Shown piece by piece: positions 8,492-18,400 of a DNA stretch of 48,700 nucleotides (positions are counted from its first letter, which is position 1; every line of letters starts with the position of its first letter). This DNA comes from Bacteroidales bacterium (GTDB lineage Bacteria; Bacteroidota; Bacteroidia; Bacteroidales; UBA10428). Both the position numbers and the translations under genes were made by a program. Below the pieces are notes generated by a model. It worked only from the letters and a program-made list of their open reading frames with translations, made no database searches and was not told where the DNA came from. Location of the stretch: assembly GCA_016934055.1 (NCBI GenBank), contig JAFGTR010000053.1, positions 1-48,700 of the forward strand, written 5' to 3'.

Positions 8492-9694
8492 TTAAATGCC
8501 TGAATTCTTCAGAAAAACCAGGTTTTTGTTGATCAGCTCATTTCGTTGCACAACACTCATTCCTGTCCGAAGGCTATCTTCAGGTGTGTTAAGGACATAG
8601 TCAAGCAGCCGGTCAACACTGCTTTCAGCTACATGCATTCGTGTATCGGATGAGGCATAATAGATGAGCACATCGCCATTTTTTTTACGAATCCAGCCAT
8701 TGCAGAACAATACATTTGAAACATCGCCGGTTCTTTCATTGCCTTCAGGGGCCATGAAATATCCACCGGGACGGGCGATCACCTTATAAGGTTTCTTAAG
8801 GTCAGTGAGAAACATATACAGGACATAGCGCAGTCCTGCAGCACACATTCGCACACCATGTGCCAGATGAAGCCATCCTTTGTCAGTTTTGAGCGGGGCA
8901 GGTCCTAATCCGTTCTTAATCTCCTTGATTGTATGATATACCCTGTCGTCGATGATGACTTCCCTATTTGCAACAGGTTTCTCCATTGAATCCAGCAGTG
9001 TCCAGCCAATGCCACCGCCTGAACCTACACTGATAAACCCTTCCTGTGGCCTTGTATACAAAGCATATTTCCTCCGGTAGAATTCCGGATGTAAAACACA
9101 GTTGCGCTGTTGCCCGGAATTGGAAATCAGATCAGGCAGTCTCTCCCAGGTTATCAGGTCTTTTGTTCTGGCTATGCCACATGCGGCAACAGCTGATGAG
9201 GTGTCCACAGGCGGAGCGGCAGGATCTTTTCTTTCTGTGCAGAATAACCCGTATATCCAGCCGTCTTCATGACAGGTGAGTCTCATATCATACACGTTGA
9301 CATCAGGGAATTCTGTTTCAGGCATGCTCATTGGAAAATCCCAGAATCGCCATTGGTTTATGCCATCGGTACTCTCGGCAACAGCAAAAAAGGATTTCCG
9401 GTCCCATCCTTCCACCCGTACCACCTGTATGTATCGACCCTTAAAAGCCATAGCTCCTGCATTGAAAGTGGCATTGATGCCTTGTCTCTGCATTAAAAAA
9501 GGATTGGTCTCCGGATTAAGGTCATATCGCCAGATTAATGGAATATGACCTGCTGTGAGCACAGGCCTTTTGTAACGGTAATAAATGCCGCTGTAATCCT
9601 TTTCAATCCGTTTGTTTTTTTTACTGATCAATGCCTCATGTTCTCTGAACAACTGTTTAAGCCGGCGCTGGTATTCTTTTTTATCCATATTCAA
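8492..9694 (-). CDS. GH130 phosphorylase, likely 4-O-beta-D-mannosyl-D-glucose phosphorylase
   Basis: The 400-residue protein matches glycoside hydrolase family 130, the mannosylglucose phosphorylase type. These cytoplasmic enzymes convert beta-1,4-mannosyl-glucose plus phosphate to mannose 1-phosphate and glucose. Recognisable segments are [11 protein letters not shown], the segment [10 protein letters not shown] carrying the conserved aspartate, FCTERKD, and [20 protein letters not shown]. Length fits the family. A sodium symporter lies 70 bp upstream on the same strand, the arrangement known from Bacteroides mannan clusters. The mannobiose 2-epimerase and GH26 mannanase of those clusters are not in this window. 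The start may be Met1 or Met3. Confidence 0.88.
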   Translation of the reverse strand: MNMDKKEYQRRLKQLFREHEALISKKNKRIEKDYSGIYYRYKRPVLTAGHIPLIWRYDLNPETNPFLMQRQGINATFNAGAMAFKGRYIQVVRVEGWDRKSFFAVAESTDGINQWRFWDFPMSMPETEFPDVNVYDMRLTCHEDGWIYGLFCTERKDPAAPPVDTSSAVAACGIARTKDLITWERLPDLISNSGQQRNCVLHPEFYRRKYALYTRPQEGFISVGSGGGIGWTLLDSMEKPVANREVIIDDRVYHTIKEIKNGLGPAPLKTDKGWLHLAHGVRMCAAGLRYVLYMFLTDLKKPYKVIARPGGYFMAPEGNERTGDVSNVLFCNGWIRKKNGDVLIYYASSDTRMHVAESSVDRLLDYVLNTPEDSLRTGMSVVQRNELINKNLVFLKNSGI

Positions 9695-9763
9695 CAGATT
9701 GTTTTTGATCTTCCTGAAGGATTATTTAATTCAAGTTGCCAGATATAAATTCTTTTATATCCA

Positions 9764-11611
9764 TCAGTCTTCCAGTTTGTCCCACCAGTTCTTTTTCAGT
9801 ATATAACCGGTGATGAGGATAATGCCAATGGTGACAGCCAGGAAATTGAATTTTTTGATAACAAGAAAGACGGGAAAGGCAACAAGACAGGTCTGAGCAA
9901 TGATACCAAACAGAATGTTGAACATATCCCTCTTGAAGTCTTTGTTTTTTTTGAAATCGGGATATTCAGCTGCCACTTTCTCATGAATAGGATTCCAGAA
10001 ACCCCAGGGTCTGACCTTACGATAAAATTCTTTCAGGACATTTTCATCGGTTGGTGGGGCCATATAAGTTCCTATGATACATCCGATTACTGATAATATA
10101 AGCAACAGGGGGAAGAAATACAACAGAATAATATCTTTGGGGATGGACGGGAACAAAGGCGGGAGAATGTAAGGGCAAATAAGTGCAGCTGCAATACCAA
10201 CCAGCATACCCCAGAAATACCCCTGCGCATTAAATCTCCACCAATACCATTTCAACACATTGGCTGCAAGGTATCCGCCCCATAAACCTGATACGATCCA
10301 TTGCAGAACGGTATTAACATTTTTGGCAAAAAAACCAAAGATAACACTGATAGCAACAACGACCAGACCAATGATGTAATTGGTGTATTTAATCTGGGTG
10401 TTTGTTGCATCGGGTTTTATATATTTGAGATATATGTCGTTGACAACATAAGCCTGGGCTGCATTAAGGGTTCCGGCAAAAGTACCGTTAAAGGCTGCCA
10501 GAAGGCCTGCCAGGATAATCCCCATAAGGCCGACAGGTGCAAATTCATTGATCGCTGAAGGCAGAATCTGTTCAAAGTCAATTTGGCCTGCAATAATCAG
10601 ATCAAGTTTATCATAAAATATGATGGCCAGTACGGCAAAACCGCTGATGAGGAAGTATCTTACCGGATTTAATATAACTGATACGAATGCACTCATCTTT
10701 GATGCTTCTTTTGGACCCTTGGTCGCCAGGATCTTTTGCATATCATAATTCGGGGCCGGTCCGGCAGCACTTACTAAAATCCCCTTGAAGAGCATCATGC
10801 CAAAAAACAGAGAAAAGAGTGAATATCCGTCACTGGCAATTTTCTGGTTTACTTCGGGGATAATGTTTGACCAGTCAATGCCAAGCCTTGCTCCAAAAAA
10901 CGGGCTCTGCCAGCCGTCAGGAACAACAAGAGGGTGAACTGACAAAGCATTCATTGCGGTAACCCCAATTATTATTGATGCAATAGTCATAATAACATAT
11001 TGCAGCGCATCAGCCCATACAATACTTGCCATTCCGCCAAGAACGGAATAAAATATGGCAAAAGCCGTAAAGACAATGCCATAAAGATGGGGAACAAATT
11101 CGGGCTTAACTTCAAAGGGCACGTACTGTGATACCACTTCCCAGGGTATAAATATTTCAATAAACTTGCCCAGACCGACGAAGCCATATGCCAGGAATCC
11201 GAGGCATGAGATAAGAGCAAATACCACAACGATATTGTGCGCGAGGCCAGCGCCCCGTCCCTTCCCAAATCTTGTCCCAATCCATTCGGCACCAGTTGTG
11301 ACGTTTGACCGTCTTAGCCAGGCAGAAAGATAAACCATCAGGAAAATCTGGTTAAAAACCGGCCACAGCCACGGAATCCAGATGCTTTTTAAACCGTATA
11401 CAAAGAGCAGGGTGACAAGCCACATGGTGCCTGAAATATCAAACATGCCCGAGGCATTTGACAAGCCCAGCAGATACCAGGGCAGTTTGTTCCCCCCTAA
11501 CAAATAAGCGTTTTTGCTTTGCTGTGCAATTTTCCTCAGGACAATGCCGATAACTGCTGTGGCAGTGAGATAGGCAAGGATAATAATCAGATCGATGAGA
11601 TGTAGTTTCAT
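9764..11611 (-). CDS. Sodium:solute symporter (SSS family), probable beta-mannoside transporter
   Basis: An integral inner-membrane carrier of 615 residues with about 13-14 hydrophobic helices, typical of the SSS/SGLT fold: IIILAYLTATAVIGIVL at the N-terminus, a conserved GISGTMW-type segment (SGMFDISGTMWL), and a long hydrophilic loop before the last helices. The upstream ATG at 11671 would add 20 residues unlike the family; MKLHLIDLII at 11611 places the first helix at the N-terminus, so I chose it. The GH130 gene follows 70 bp downstream, pointing to uptake of a mannose-containing disaccharide. The substrate is inferred from context. Confidence 0.88.
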   Translation of the reverse strand: MKLHLIDLIIILAYLTATAVIGIVLRKIAQQSKNAYLLGGNKLPWYLLGLSNASGMFDISGTMWLVTLLFVYGLKSIWIPWLWPVFNQIFLMVYLSAWLRRSNVTTGAEWIGTRFGKGRGAGLAHNIVVVFALISCLGFLAYGFVGLGKFIEIFIPWEVVSQYVPFEVKPEFVPHLYGIVFTAFAIFYSVLGGMASIVWADALQYVIMTIASIIIGVTAMNALSVHPLVVPDGWQSPFFGARLGIDWSNIIPEVNQKIASDGYSLFSLFFGMMLFKGILVSAAGPAPNYDMQKILATKGPKEASKMSAFVSVILNPVRYFLISGFAVLAIIFYDKLDLIIAGQIDFEQILPSAINEFAPVGLMGIILAGLLAAFNGTFAGTLNAAQAYVVNDIYLKYIKPDATNTQIKYTNYIIGLVVVAISVIFGFFAKNVNTVLQWIVSGLWGGYLAANVLKWYWWRFNAQGYFWGMLVGIAAALICPYILPPLFPSIPKDIILLYFFPLLLILSVIGCIIGTYMAPPTDENVLKEFYRKVRPWGFWNPIHEKVAAEYPDFKKNKDFKRDMFNILFGIIAQTCLVAFPVFLVIKKFNFLAVTIGIILITGYILKKNWWDKLED

Positions 11612-11711
11612 AGGAAAATGATATGATTCATTAGTTTTCTCAGGGGGGTTAAATATAGAAATAAAAAACAATAATCATATTTTGAGCTTCAAATAATCGG
11701 CCTGCAATATT

Positions 11712-14700
11712 TTAAGCCCCGGAAGAAAAAACATGGTTACGGAAATAATTGACCGCATCGGTAAGAAGAATAAGATAAATCAGGGTGGAGAACATCCATA
11801 TAATGGATATATTAAACCAAAGGGTATTAATTTCCTGCCCGTTAAAAATTTTCGATGTGACAAACATTAAAGCTCTCCCATAGTTTGATTCAGGTGTCTG
11901 ATAAATGCCATTTCTGAATCGTATAAACCGGTCACCGATCAGCCCAATTTGATCTGTGTAATCACTGTTGGTTACTATTTTCTCCAGTTTTTCATTGTAA
12001 TGATCAGATTTTAACCTGTTAAAGCCTTCCTGCCCCAAAGAATCAATGAGTTGCTGCGTAAGCTCGTCTTTTTGAATCCGGAAATTCTCATGTCTTTCAT
12101 AAAAGTGTAATCTGAGCCAGGTCAGATAGTCCCTTGTTTCAGTCAACAGCTCCCGGTTGATTTCAGCTTCCTTAAGTTCATCAAGGAATTCAAAAGGAAA
12201 GACATCAGTTTTACTGGCAATGGCATTTAACTCATTGTAGACAATATGTGTTAAAACAGAAAGGCTGTCATGACCAGGATTCATCATTGAACACTTATCA
12301 ATTATCCTTTCCAGTTCGGGTAACAGGTAAAAAGCATAATAATGTGACCGGTTGATGTTTTTATCAACCTCAAGAAAGTTTTTCTGATAAAGGTTACCAG
12401 AAAACTGCCTGACTGCCAGGGCTTCATAACCCCACCTGGAAACCATCAGCTCACCAATGAATGGAATATATTTGGATTTTGAAAGATTCAGATTGTGATA
12501 GGGAATTAGTCCACCGCCAAATAAAACCTGAAGCGCAATAAATATGGGAACAAGAATTTCATATATCGTACTGAGTTTCCTGGCGCTTGCTGAGAACAGT
12601 AACCCGGTTAATACTCCGAAGCAGGCTACGCTGTATATCACAATCCAATATGACCAGAACATCCCTTTTATGCCCAACAACGCATTACCGACGAGGATGT
12701 AAAGAAAACACTGAATGCCTGTGATAAGCAGCAGGAATGCTATCTTGGAATTGATATAGCTGAACAGGCTGAATTCAAGGTATTGCTCTTTCAGCAGAAT
12801 GTTTCGTTCCTTCAGTATCTCTCCGGCACTGAGTGCGATGCCCATAAACATGGCGATAATAATGCTGATATACTGATAAGCCGGAATATTGGGATTCATG
12901 GAAAAATTTGAGGGGCCTGATTGTGGTTGCCGGAGGAAAAAAGCGAGAATCAGAGCAACAACCGGTCCACTTAACATGATATACACAAGATTGTTGATCC
13001 GTGAAAATTTGCACTTGAAATTTCTGAATGAAAAAATCAGAAATTGGATTTCAAGATTGGGAATTTTTATAGGCCGTGTTGGGAATATTGATTTTCTGGA
13101 TTTTTCGGGTTGTTCAGCCCGTACTGATGCCAGGTAAAGTTGATGCCATTTCTGTGGTGAAACGGCGCGTTGCATACCTGCATCATCTCCTGGTTCCTCG
13201 TGATTGATAAGGTCAATAATGGTGGCCGAATCAACTGTTTCAGGATACTGATCAACATAATCAAGATGTTTGTACAAATAGTCTGTGAGTTTATGTGTCG
13301 GACCTGTATAAACCGGATAACCTCCGTCATCCAGAATCCATATGTCATCAAAATAGCTGAACATGTTACTTCCAACCTGACTTACAGATGTTATCACAAG
13401 GTTTCCCTCAAGTGTATAATTATGCAATACCTTGATAACTTTAATTGAGTCGGACAGGCTCAGACCTGCTAAAGCATTGTCAACCAAAAGAATTTGTGGT
13501 TCACGCAACAGTTCCAGGGCAATATTCAGGATCCTGCGTTGACCAGGTTGAATTTTTTTGTTCATGATGTTACCGACTATCTTGTCCCGGATGTCGGTTA
13601 ATGTAAGCACTGACAGCAACTGATCAATTTTTTGCCTGATCTCATGTCTTGAAAGACTACTGTAATATAATCGGGCATTTATTAACAGATTATCGAAAAC
13701 TGATAATTCTTCAAATAACAGATCTTCTTCAGGCACATAACCGATGATATCTTTCAACAGGTAACGGTTCTTCCGGAGATCGTATCCGTTGATCTCAATA
13801 TTGCCTTTGGTCGGAGCAATCTGACCCGACAGCAACTTTAACAGGGTTGTTTTGCCCGTGCCTTCTTTTCCCAGAATGCCTATCAGACTTCCTGTTTGTT
13901 CGCTTGTTGTTATTGATTGTATCGGATTTCCTGCACGCAGGGGTCTATATTGCAAATTATTAACAGACAGGGAAATTATCTGTTTTGTGTTTTGTTGTAT
14001 ATAACGCTGCTTGATATCATTATAAGTAAGGATGGTCTTATTGTTATAGGTAATGTTGGAACCTGCTTCAATGATCTTCAACCTGCATTCTTTGAGTTTA
14101 GTACCATCTATCTCAATGAGTTCATTGTTTATACATCGCACCATGAATGATCGTATTGGCTTTATATACATTACCAGAAGCTGTCCTGTGAAATTATCGA
14201 TATCCAGATTGTATTCGTCTTCCGGCTGTTGTTGAATTTTGTCTTCAACCCAACTGCCTTCAAGTTTTTCGGTTTGATCGGTATTTTTTGAAGAAAAGAT
14301 CATCAGTTCGGGAGTGTTACCATCGGCAGGATCTTGCATGGTTAAAAAATGCCTGTAACGACTGAGATCATCTTTGCTTATTCCAAGTTCCTTCGCTATA
14401 TCTTCCACATGGATGAATTCAGCAAATGCGTTAAAATGATTTGTCATATCGAGCAACACCAAAAAGAATTGCAGCTGATCATTATGTGCCATTTTTCTTT
14501 TTGTTTCCTGTATGACTTCGTTTATAAGCTGGTCAGTTGGAAGATTTTTTTCGGAGTATTGTTTTTTGTAATCAAACAAACTACTGTCAATTATATTTTT
14601 ACTGATAGCATGATTGAATGACCTTAGATAATCAATGACTGACGGTATAGCGGCATTTACTGCTTCATCACGGAGCCCCGACAGGTAGATGACAATAAGT

Positions 14701-14732
14701 TTGGTGATTTGTTTTATTATGGGTTGATCCAT
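11712..14732 (-). CDS. ABC-2 type ATP-binding/permease fusion with TerB-like N-terminus and degenerate NBD
   Basis: The 1006-residue protein has three parts. Residues 1-130 are helical and acidic and resemble TerB-like modules. Residues 250-490 form an ABC nucleotide-binding domain, and the C-terminal half is an ABCG-like permease with about six helices (for example VVALILAFFL, YISIIIAMFMGIAL). Walker A is intact (GKEGTGKT, 288-295). However, the Q-loop has Glu335 in GYVPEED, the signature is IQPGQ instead of LSGGQ, Walker B ends DN (Asp418-Asn419) instead of DE, and the H-loop histidine is Ser451 (TSVSQVG). It should bind nucleotide but hydrolyse it poorly. A large soluble domain (about 760-940) lies between the last permease helices. 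It is about 100 bp upstream of the symporter gene and may head that operon. Substrate unknown. Confidence 0.85.
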   Translation of the reverse strand: MDQPIIKQITKLIVIYLSGLRDEAVNAAIPSVIDYLRSFNHAISKNIIDSSLFDYKKQYSEKNLPTDQLINEVIQETKRKMAHNDQLQFFLVLLDMTNHFNAFAEFIHVEDIAKELGISKDDLSRYRHFLTMQDPADGNTPELMIFSSKNTDQTEKLEGSWVEDKIQQQPEDEYNLDIDNFTGQLLVMYIKPIRSFMVRCINNELIEIDGTKLKECRLKIIEAGSNITYNNKTILTYNDIKQRYIQQNTKQIISLSVNNLQYRPLRAGNPIQSITTSEQTGSLIGILGKEGTGKTTLLKLLSGQIAPTKGNIEINGYDLRKNRYLLKDIIGYVPEEDLLFEELSVFDNLLINARLYYSSLSRHEIRQKIDQLLSVLTLTDIRDKIVGNIMNKKIQPGQRRILNIALELLREPQILLVDNALAGLSLSDSIKVIKVLHNYTLEGNLVITSVSQVGSNMFSYFDDIWILDDGGYPVYTGPTHKLTDYLYKHLDYVDQYPETVDSATIIDLINHEEPGDDAGMQRAVSPQKWHQLYLASVRAEQPEKSRKSIFPTRPIKIPNLEIQFLIFSFRNFKCKFSRINNLVYIMLSGPVVALILAFFLRQPQSGPSNFSMNPNIPAYQYISIIIAMFMGIALSAGEILKERNILLKEQYLEFSLFSYINSKIAFLLLITGIQCFLYILVGNALLGIKGMFWSYWIVIYSVACFGVLTGLLFSASARKLSTIYEILVPIFIALQVLFGGGLIPYHNLNLSKSKYIPFIGELMVSRWGYEALAVRQFSGNLYQKNFLEVDKNINRSHYYAFYLLPELERIIDKCSMMNPGHDSLSVLTHIVYNELNAIASKTDVFPFEFLDELKEAEINRELLTETRDYLTWLRLHFYERHENFRIQKDELTQQLIDSLGQEGFNRLKSDHYNEKLEKIVTNSDYTDQIGLIGDRFIRFRNGIYQTPESNYGRALMFVTSKIFNGQEINTLWFNISIIWMFSTLIYLILLTDAVNYFRNHVFSSGA

Positions 14733-14987
14733 AACTTAATGCTTCGGTGATGTAAAGGTATGGAAATTCTGTTTAATGGGATGAATCTTTAAAACACTTC
14801 CTTAAAATTCATAAAATGTAACGGCCGAATATAGCGTGAATATGATATTATGCTGTGTTAAAAAATGTTAATAAATCATTATCAGGATATTAATGTATTT
14901 ATGTCGAAATTTTTCTTTATGATACCGACTGTACAGATAAGTGAGGAAAATCATCGGTTACTGATAATTAAAATCATTCATATTTTC

Positions 14988-15018
14988 TTTCAAAGTCCAA
15001 ACAGCTGTTCTATATTTG
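14988..15018 (+). promoter_or_regulatory. Promoter of sRNA candidate A
   Basis: TATATTTG at 15011-15018 is an exact TAnnTTTG box. TTTC at 14988-14991, one base off TTTG, sits exactly 19 bp upstream. The predicted transcript ends at the terminator at 15113-15139. Confidence 0.55.
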
Positions 15019-15024
15019 TTCAAA

Positions 15025-15139
15025 ATAAAATTAATTGGGATTACGTGATAGAGAGTAGATAGATAGGATTAATTTTGTTTGATAGGGTTAATTAGTTTTA
15101 GGTGGTTTGGGGTCCCGGCGAAAGCCGGGATTTTTTTTT
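15025..15139 (+). ncRNA. Small-RNA candidate A (about 115 nt)
   Basis: The interval runs from the predicted start of a consensus Bacteroidota promoter to the T-tract of an intrinsic terminator and contains no plausible ORF. Its 3' half holds TTTGATAGGG followed by TTAATTAGTTTTAGGTG (15078-15104), which recurs with a single extra T at 24159-24186 inside candidate B. In both cases the segment lies a few G/T-rich bases before a terminator hairpin. It may be compared with Rfam Flavobacteria or Bacteroidota RNA motifs such as Flavo-1; I cannot confirm membership. Confidence 0.55.
15113..15139 (+). terminator. Rho-independent terminator with GAAA tetraloop
   Basis: TCCCGGC (15113-15119), loop GAAA, GCCGGGA (15124-15130), then nine T residues. 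This is a textbook intrinsic terminator and closes sRNA candidate A. Confidence 0.9.
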
Positions 15140-15174
15140 GCAATAAGTCGACCGTGGACTGTGGACTATTTAAA

Positions 15175-15361
15175 GATTTGGTGATTTGGTGATTTGATGA
15201 CCTGCCTGCGCTGCCGCTACGGCAGGCAGGTTTGATGATTTGTGATGGGTGATTTGTGATAAATTGTTAATTATCAGGTCCACGCGGACCTGTCTGCCTG
15301 ACAGGCCGACGCTTAAACCAGTATAGGGATATTCAATCTTCCTTCTTCGATCTTCCTTCTT
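15175..15361 (+). repeat. Interspersed repeat, copy 1 (about 190 bp)
   Basis: The element starts with GATTTGGT tandem units and contains a 32-bp hairpin (15200-15231: ACCTGCCT arm, GCGCT bulge, GCCG-CTA-CGGC tip, AGGCAGGT arm). A second hairpin follows, CAGGTCC-ACGC-GGACCTG (15275-15292), and it ends in TCTTCCTTCTTCGATCTTCC. A closely similar copy lies in the opposite orientation at 34676-34870. No ORF. Confidence 0.9.
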
Positions 15362-15405
15362 TCATTTTCGGTCCGAAATCAACAGAGACATTGCAACAAT
15401 ACACC

Positions 15406-15413
15406 TATATTTG
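15406..15413 (+). promoter_or_regulatory. Candidate -7 box for the giant T9SS cargo gene
   Basis: TATATTTG matches TAnnTTTG exactly and lies 75 bp before the chosen ATG at 15489. It overlaps the first codons of the longer upstream reading frame, which argues that translation starts at the later ATG. Confidence 0.5.
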
Positions 15414-15488
15414 CCGTATATACTGTTGGGCAAAACCATGCTGACAGGCATGAAACAAACCTTGAACATTACAACTAAACCGTTAATT

Positions 15489-18400
15489 ATGAAAAAGTTA
15501 TTATTATCTTTGTCCTCCTTCTTTGTTTTTTCTTTTTCTTTTTCTCAGCCCGGATTGATAATTCCAACCGGCACATCACAGTCTGATTTTATTAAAGCCT
15601 GTAAAGCAGCCTTGTCAATCGCTGATGAAGGATACCACGGCTCTTCTGTTGATCCTTCACTATTTGCTGAATATGGTGAGCATGCTGTATATTGGGCCAC
15701 ATCAGGTACCAACAAAGCCGGTTTTATTGTTCCGGTTGAACTTCCGGATGAATTCTCAGGTATTGTAAACACGGCCTTTGATAGTTACGACTGGAAGACT
15801 GCAGATCACAGGTCTGTGCAGTTTAGCGCGGAAACTGACAGGGTTGCGGTATTCAGGAGCAGTATAAAAGCCAATGATAATTCGGTATCATGGGAAGCTG
15901 TTTATTTTAAAAATCTTTTTGAGACATGGCTTTTCCCTGATGTTGTCCAGATGGTTGATGAACAACAGCTTATGGCGCGGGGACTTTCTGATTCAGTGAA
16001 GATCCTGATTATACCATCCTGTAACTTTAAGGGTGCCGACGGAAAGTATTACATCGATCAGATTGTTCAGCATTTTCCTTCTTTGAAAGAAAAAATAGAT
16101 CCTTTTCTCTCCGGAGGGGGTATGATTTATGCCGAGGGAAATGGCGCATACCTGCTCAGTAAACTGGGATATTTCTCAGCGTCATCAGTTGATTATTCCA
16201 ATGTTCTGAACAGCGGAACAGAAAGCCTGGTTGACATAACCGTGACGAATGCTGACCATCCTGTTGGTTTTAATGCTTCTGATGCCGGAGGAAAAATCTA
16301 TTCAGGCACGATCCCGTTTTTTTCTCAACCCGGTTTATCTGTAATTGCTACAGCCCTTCAGGATGAAAGGCCTGTAATATTCGAGAAGACCATTGAAGGA
16401 GGCGGAAAGCTGCTTTGCAACCTTGGCCTGCCAACTGCAGGCGGTATGGCTGACATGAGTATGAACCGGCGTCAGCTCCAATGGACATTGAATACCTTAT
16501 TATACGGTTTTTCACATGGTCTTGATGTCTCAAGACATGTCGAAAACTATCTTCCTTCAAATATTAATGCAGGAAAGAATGCCATCTCCTTTGACCGAGT
16601 GGATACTTTTAATGTGACCATTGTTTTGCGAAATCTCGGGTCTGAGGATCTTCAGGAGATTAATGTCAGTGAATCACTGGGGGAATATGTTAAATTTGTT
16701 GAGGTTGTGTCTTCTCCCGGATCATTCAATATAGAGGACAGTATGCTTGTTTTTAATAACATAACACTGGCAGCAAAAGAAGAAAAAAGCATTGTCTACC
16801 GTTTGCGTACTCCTGATTCGGATGATCCGGTACACGAAAAGATCGATGACTATCTTGTGGATGATAAATACCTTTGTGCTTCCTTTGGTCTGGTATCTTT
16901 TGCGGATCCGTTAACGGGTTACTCAGCTTACAGAAAAATGCACAATTACGCTGAGGTAATGTTCAGTGCCCGTATTTTCGCCGACACAGATGTAAACTGG
17001 AAGAATATTCTGGGACTCTTTTACCAGCCCTTCAAAGTGTTCATGATAATGGAAAACAAGCAAAGAACACCGGCTGAAGAAACCGTGTATACTCAATATA
17101 TTCCGAAGGATGTCCCGTTTTACTGGAGTGACAGGTCATTGAACATACCCATTCTGAAAACACCAGGCGGTAAGTTTATTGATGTGCTTAAAGGTAGCGA
17201 TGATCAGGATAATCCGGAATTTGATATTGATTCTGACGGCGATCCTGATGTATGGCTCGATACCGCATCCATTTATCCGAAAGGCTATACCATTACTGAA
17301 GATGAAGTATATTGGGCAAATCCATGGAGTCATCTGAAGACAGGCTTTGATGAGATTGTCTACGAAGATATTGACCACGATGGCTTAAGGGCTATGGATA
17401 CCGATGCTGATGGTATTGTTGATGTGGAAGAACCGGGAGACATGATCAGGGTATGGAAAGTAACCTGGAATATTGGTGAGGTGAAAGGTTATCAGTATTA
17501 TGATCCCTACTGCTCTTACGAGATATGGGTCGATCCTCCCGACCTGGTAGCCATGGCTGCAGGTGTGGGTTATGCTTCCGGCACAGTGCCTTCAACTGTT
17601 GAGGGTATGTTTTACCCTTATACGCAGGATATAGGCGATGCCAGTTTAGCTGATACAACCTGGCAACACTGGATGGAAAGGGACGATGAAGGTGACGTCA
17701 TATGGAAACAACTCATATATCAGCGGATTGGTAATTATGAAGGCTATACATTCATCGATACGCTGGCTGCTGCTTATAAATTGAAACCTGCCGACAGTTG
17801 TGCCGGAACAACACCGCAACCACACAATGAATTTATTGCCGTGCTTTCTCTGGGTGGTGAGGAAATCGATATGTACCACCCCTTACCTTCGCAAAGCCTT
17901 TATTCAAAGATCGACTATAAGACTATCTTTAATGAGGACAGGGTTACTCCTGTCAGGACAACTTATACTTATTGGGCGCCATTGCCCAATCCTCTTCAGT
18001 TTGAATACCTGTCAAATAATTTCATGATCGAAGATACCCTGGGAAATCCGATCAGCTACCTGCCGGCTGATGGTAAGGCAAAACTTACTTTTGATATCGA
18101 TGCCACTACGGAATACTCTTATTACTGGATCAGAAATGTAGGTTATGATGTCGGTTTCAATGATCCTTCCCTGGCCATCGACGGCATTGATGCATACGGT
18201 GACGGTGTTTTTGGATATTTTATCTATGATATTCCCAAAGGCATGGGTGGCTATAGCATTACCCTGCCGCGCAATGAGGACGGCAGTTTTGCTCTCGATT
18301 CCATTATTGAAGTTGACGGGGCTTCGTTTGAGCCCTGGATAAACAATCCGAATACAGGTAATGCCATTGAAATATGGGAGGATCCGTTTGAATACCATAT

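Larger units (their letters stand above)
14733..15488. other. 756-bp gene-free region: sRNA candidate, interspersed repeat and cargo promoter
   Basis: In order the region holds AT-rich DNA upstream of the ABC gene, a small-RNA candidate (15025-15139), the roughly 190-bp repeat copy 1 (15175-15361) and the promoter of the giant T9SS cargo gene. A possible 65-codon reading frame at 14865 lacks family resemblance and overlaps the sRNA promoter, so I do not call it. Confidence 0.7.

Noticed and set aside
14865..15062. 65-codon frame upstream of the giant cargo gene
   Set aside because: It is AT-rich, has no recognisable motif, and overlaps the promoter and 5' part of sRNA candidate A.
15411..15488. 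Upstream start for the giant cargo protein at 15411
   Set aside because: It begins within the TATATTTG promoter box and puts 26 residues before a normal signal peptide; ATG 15489 is better.
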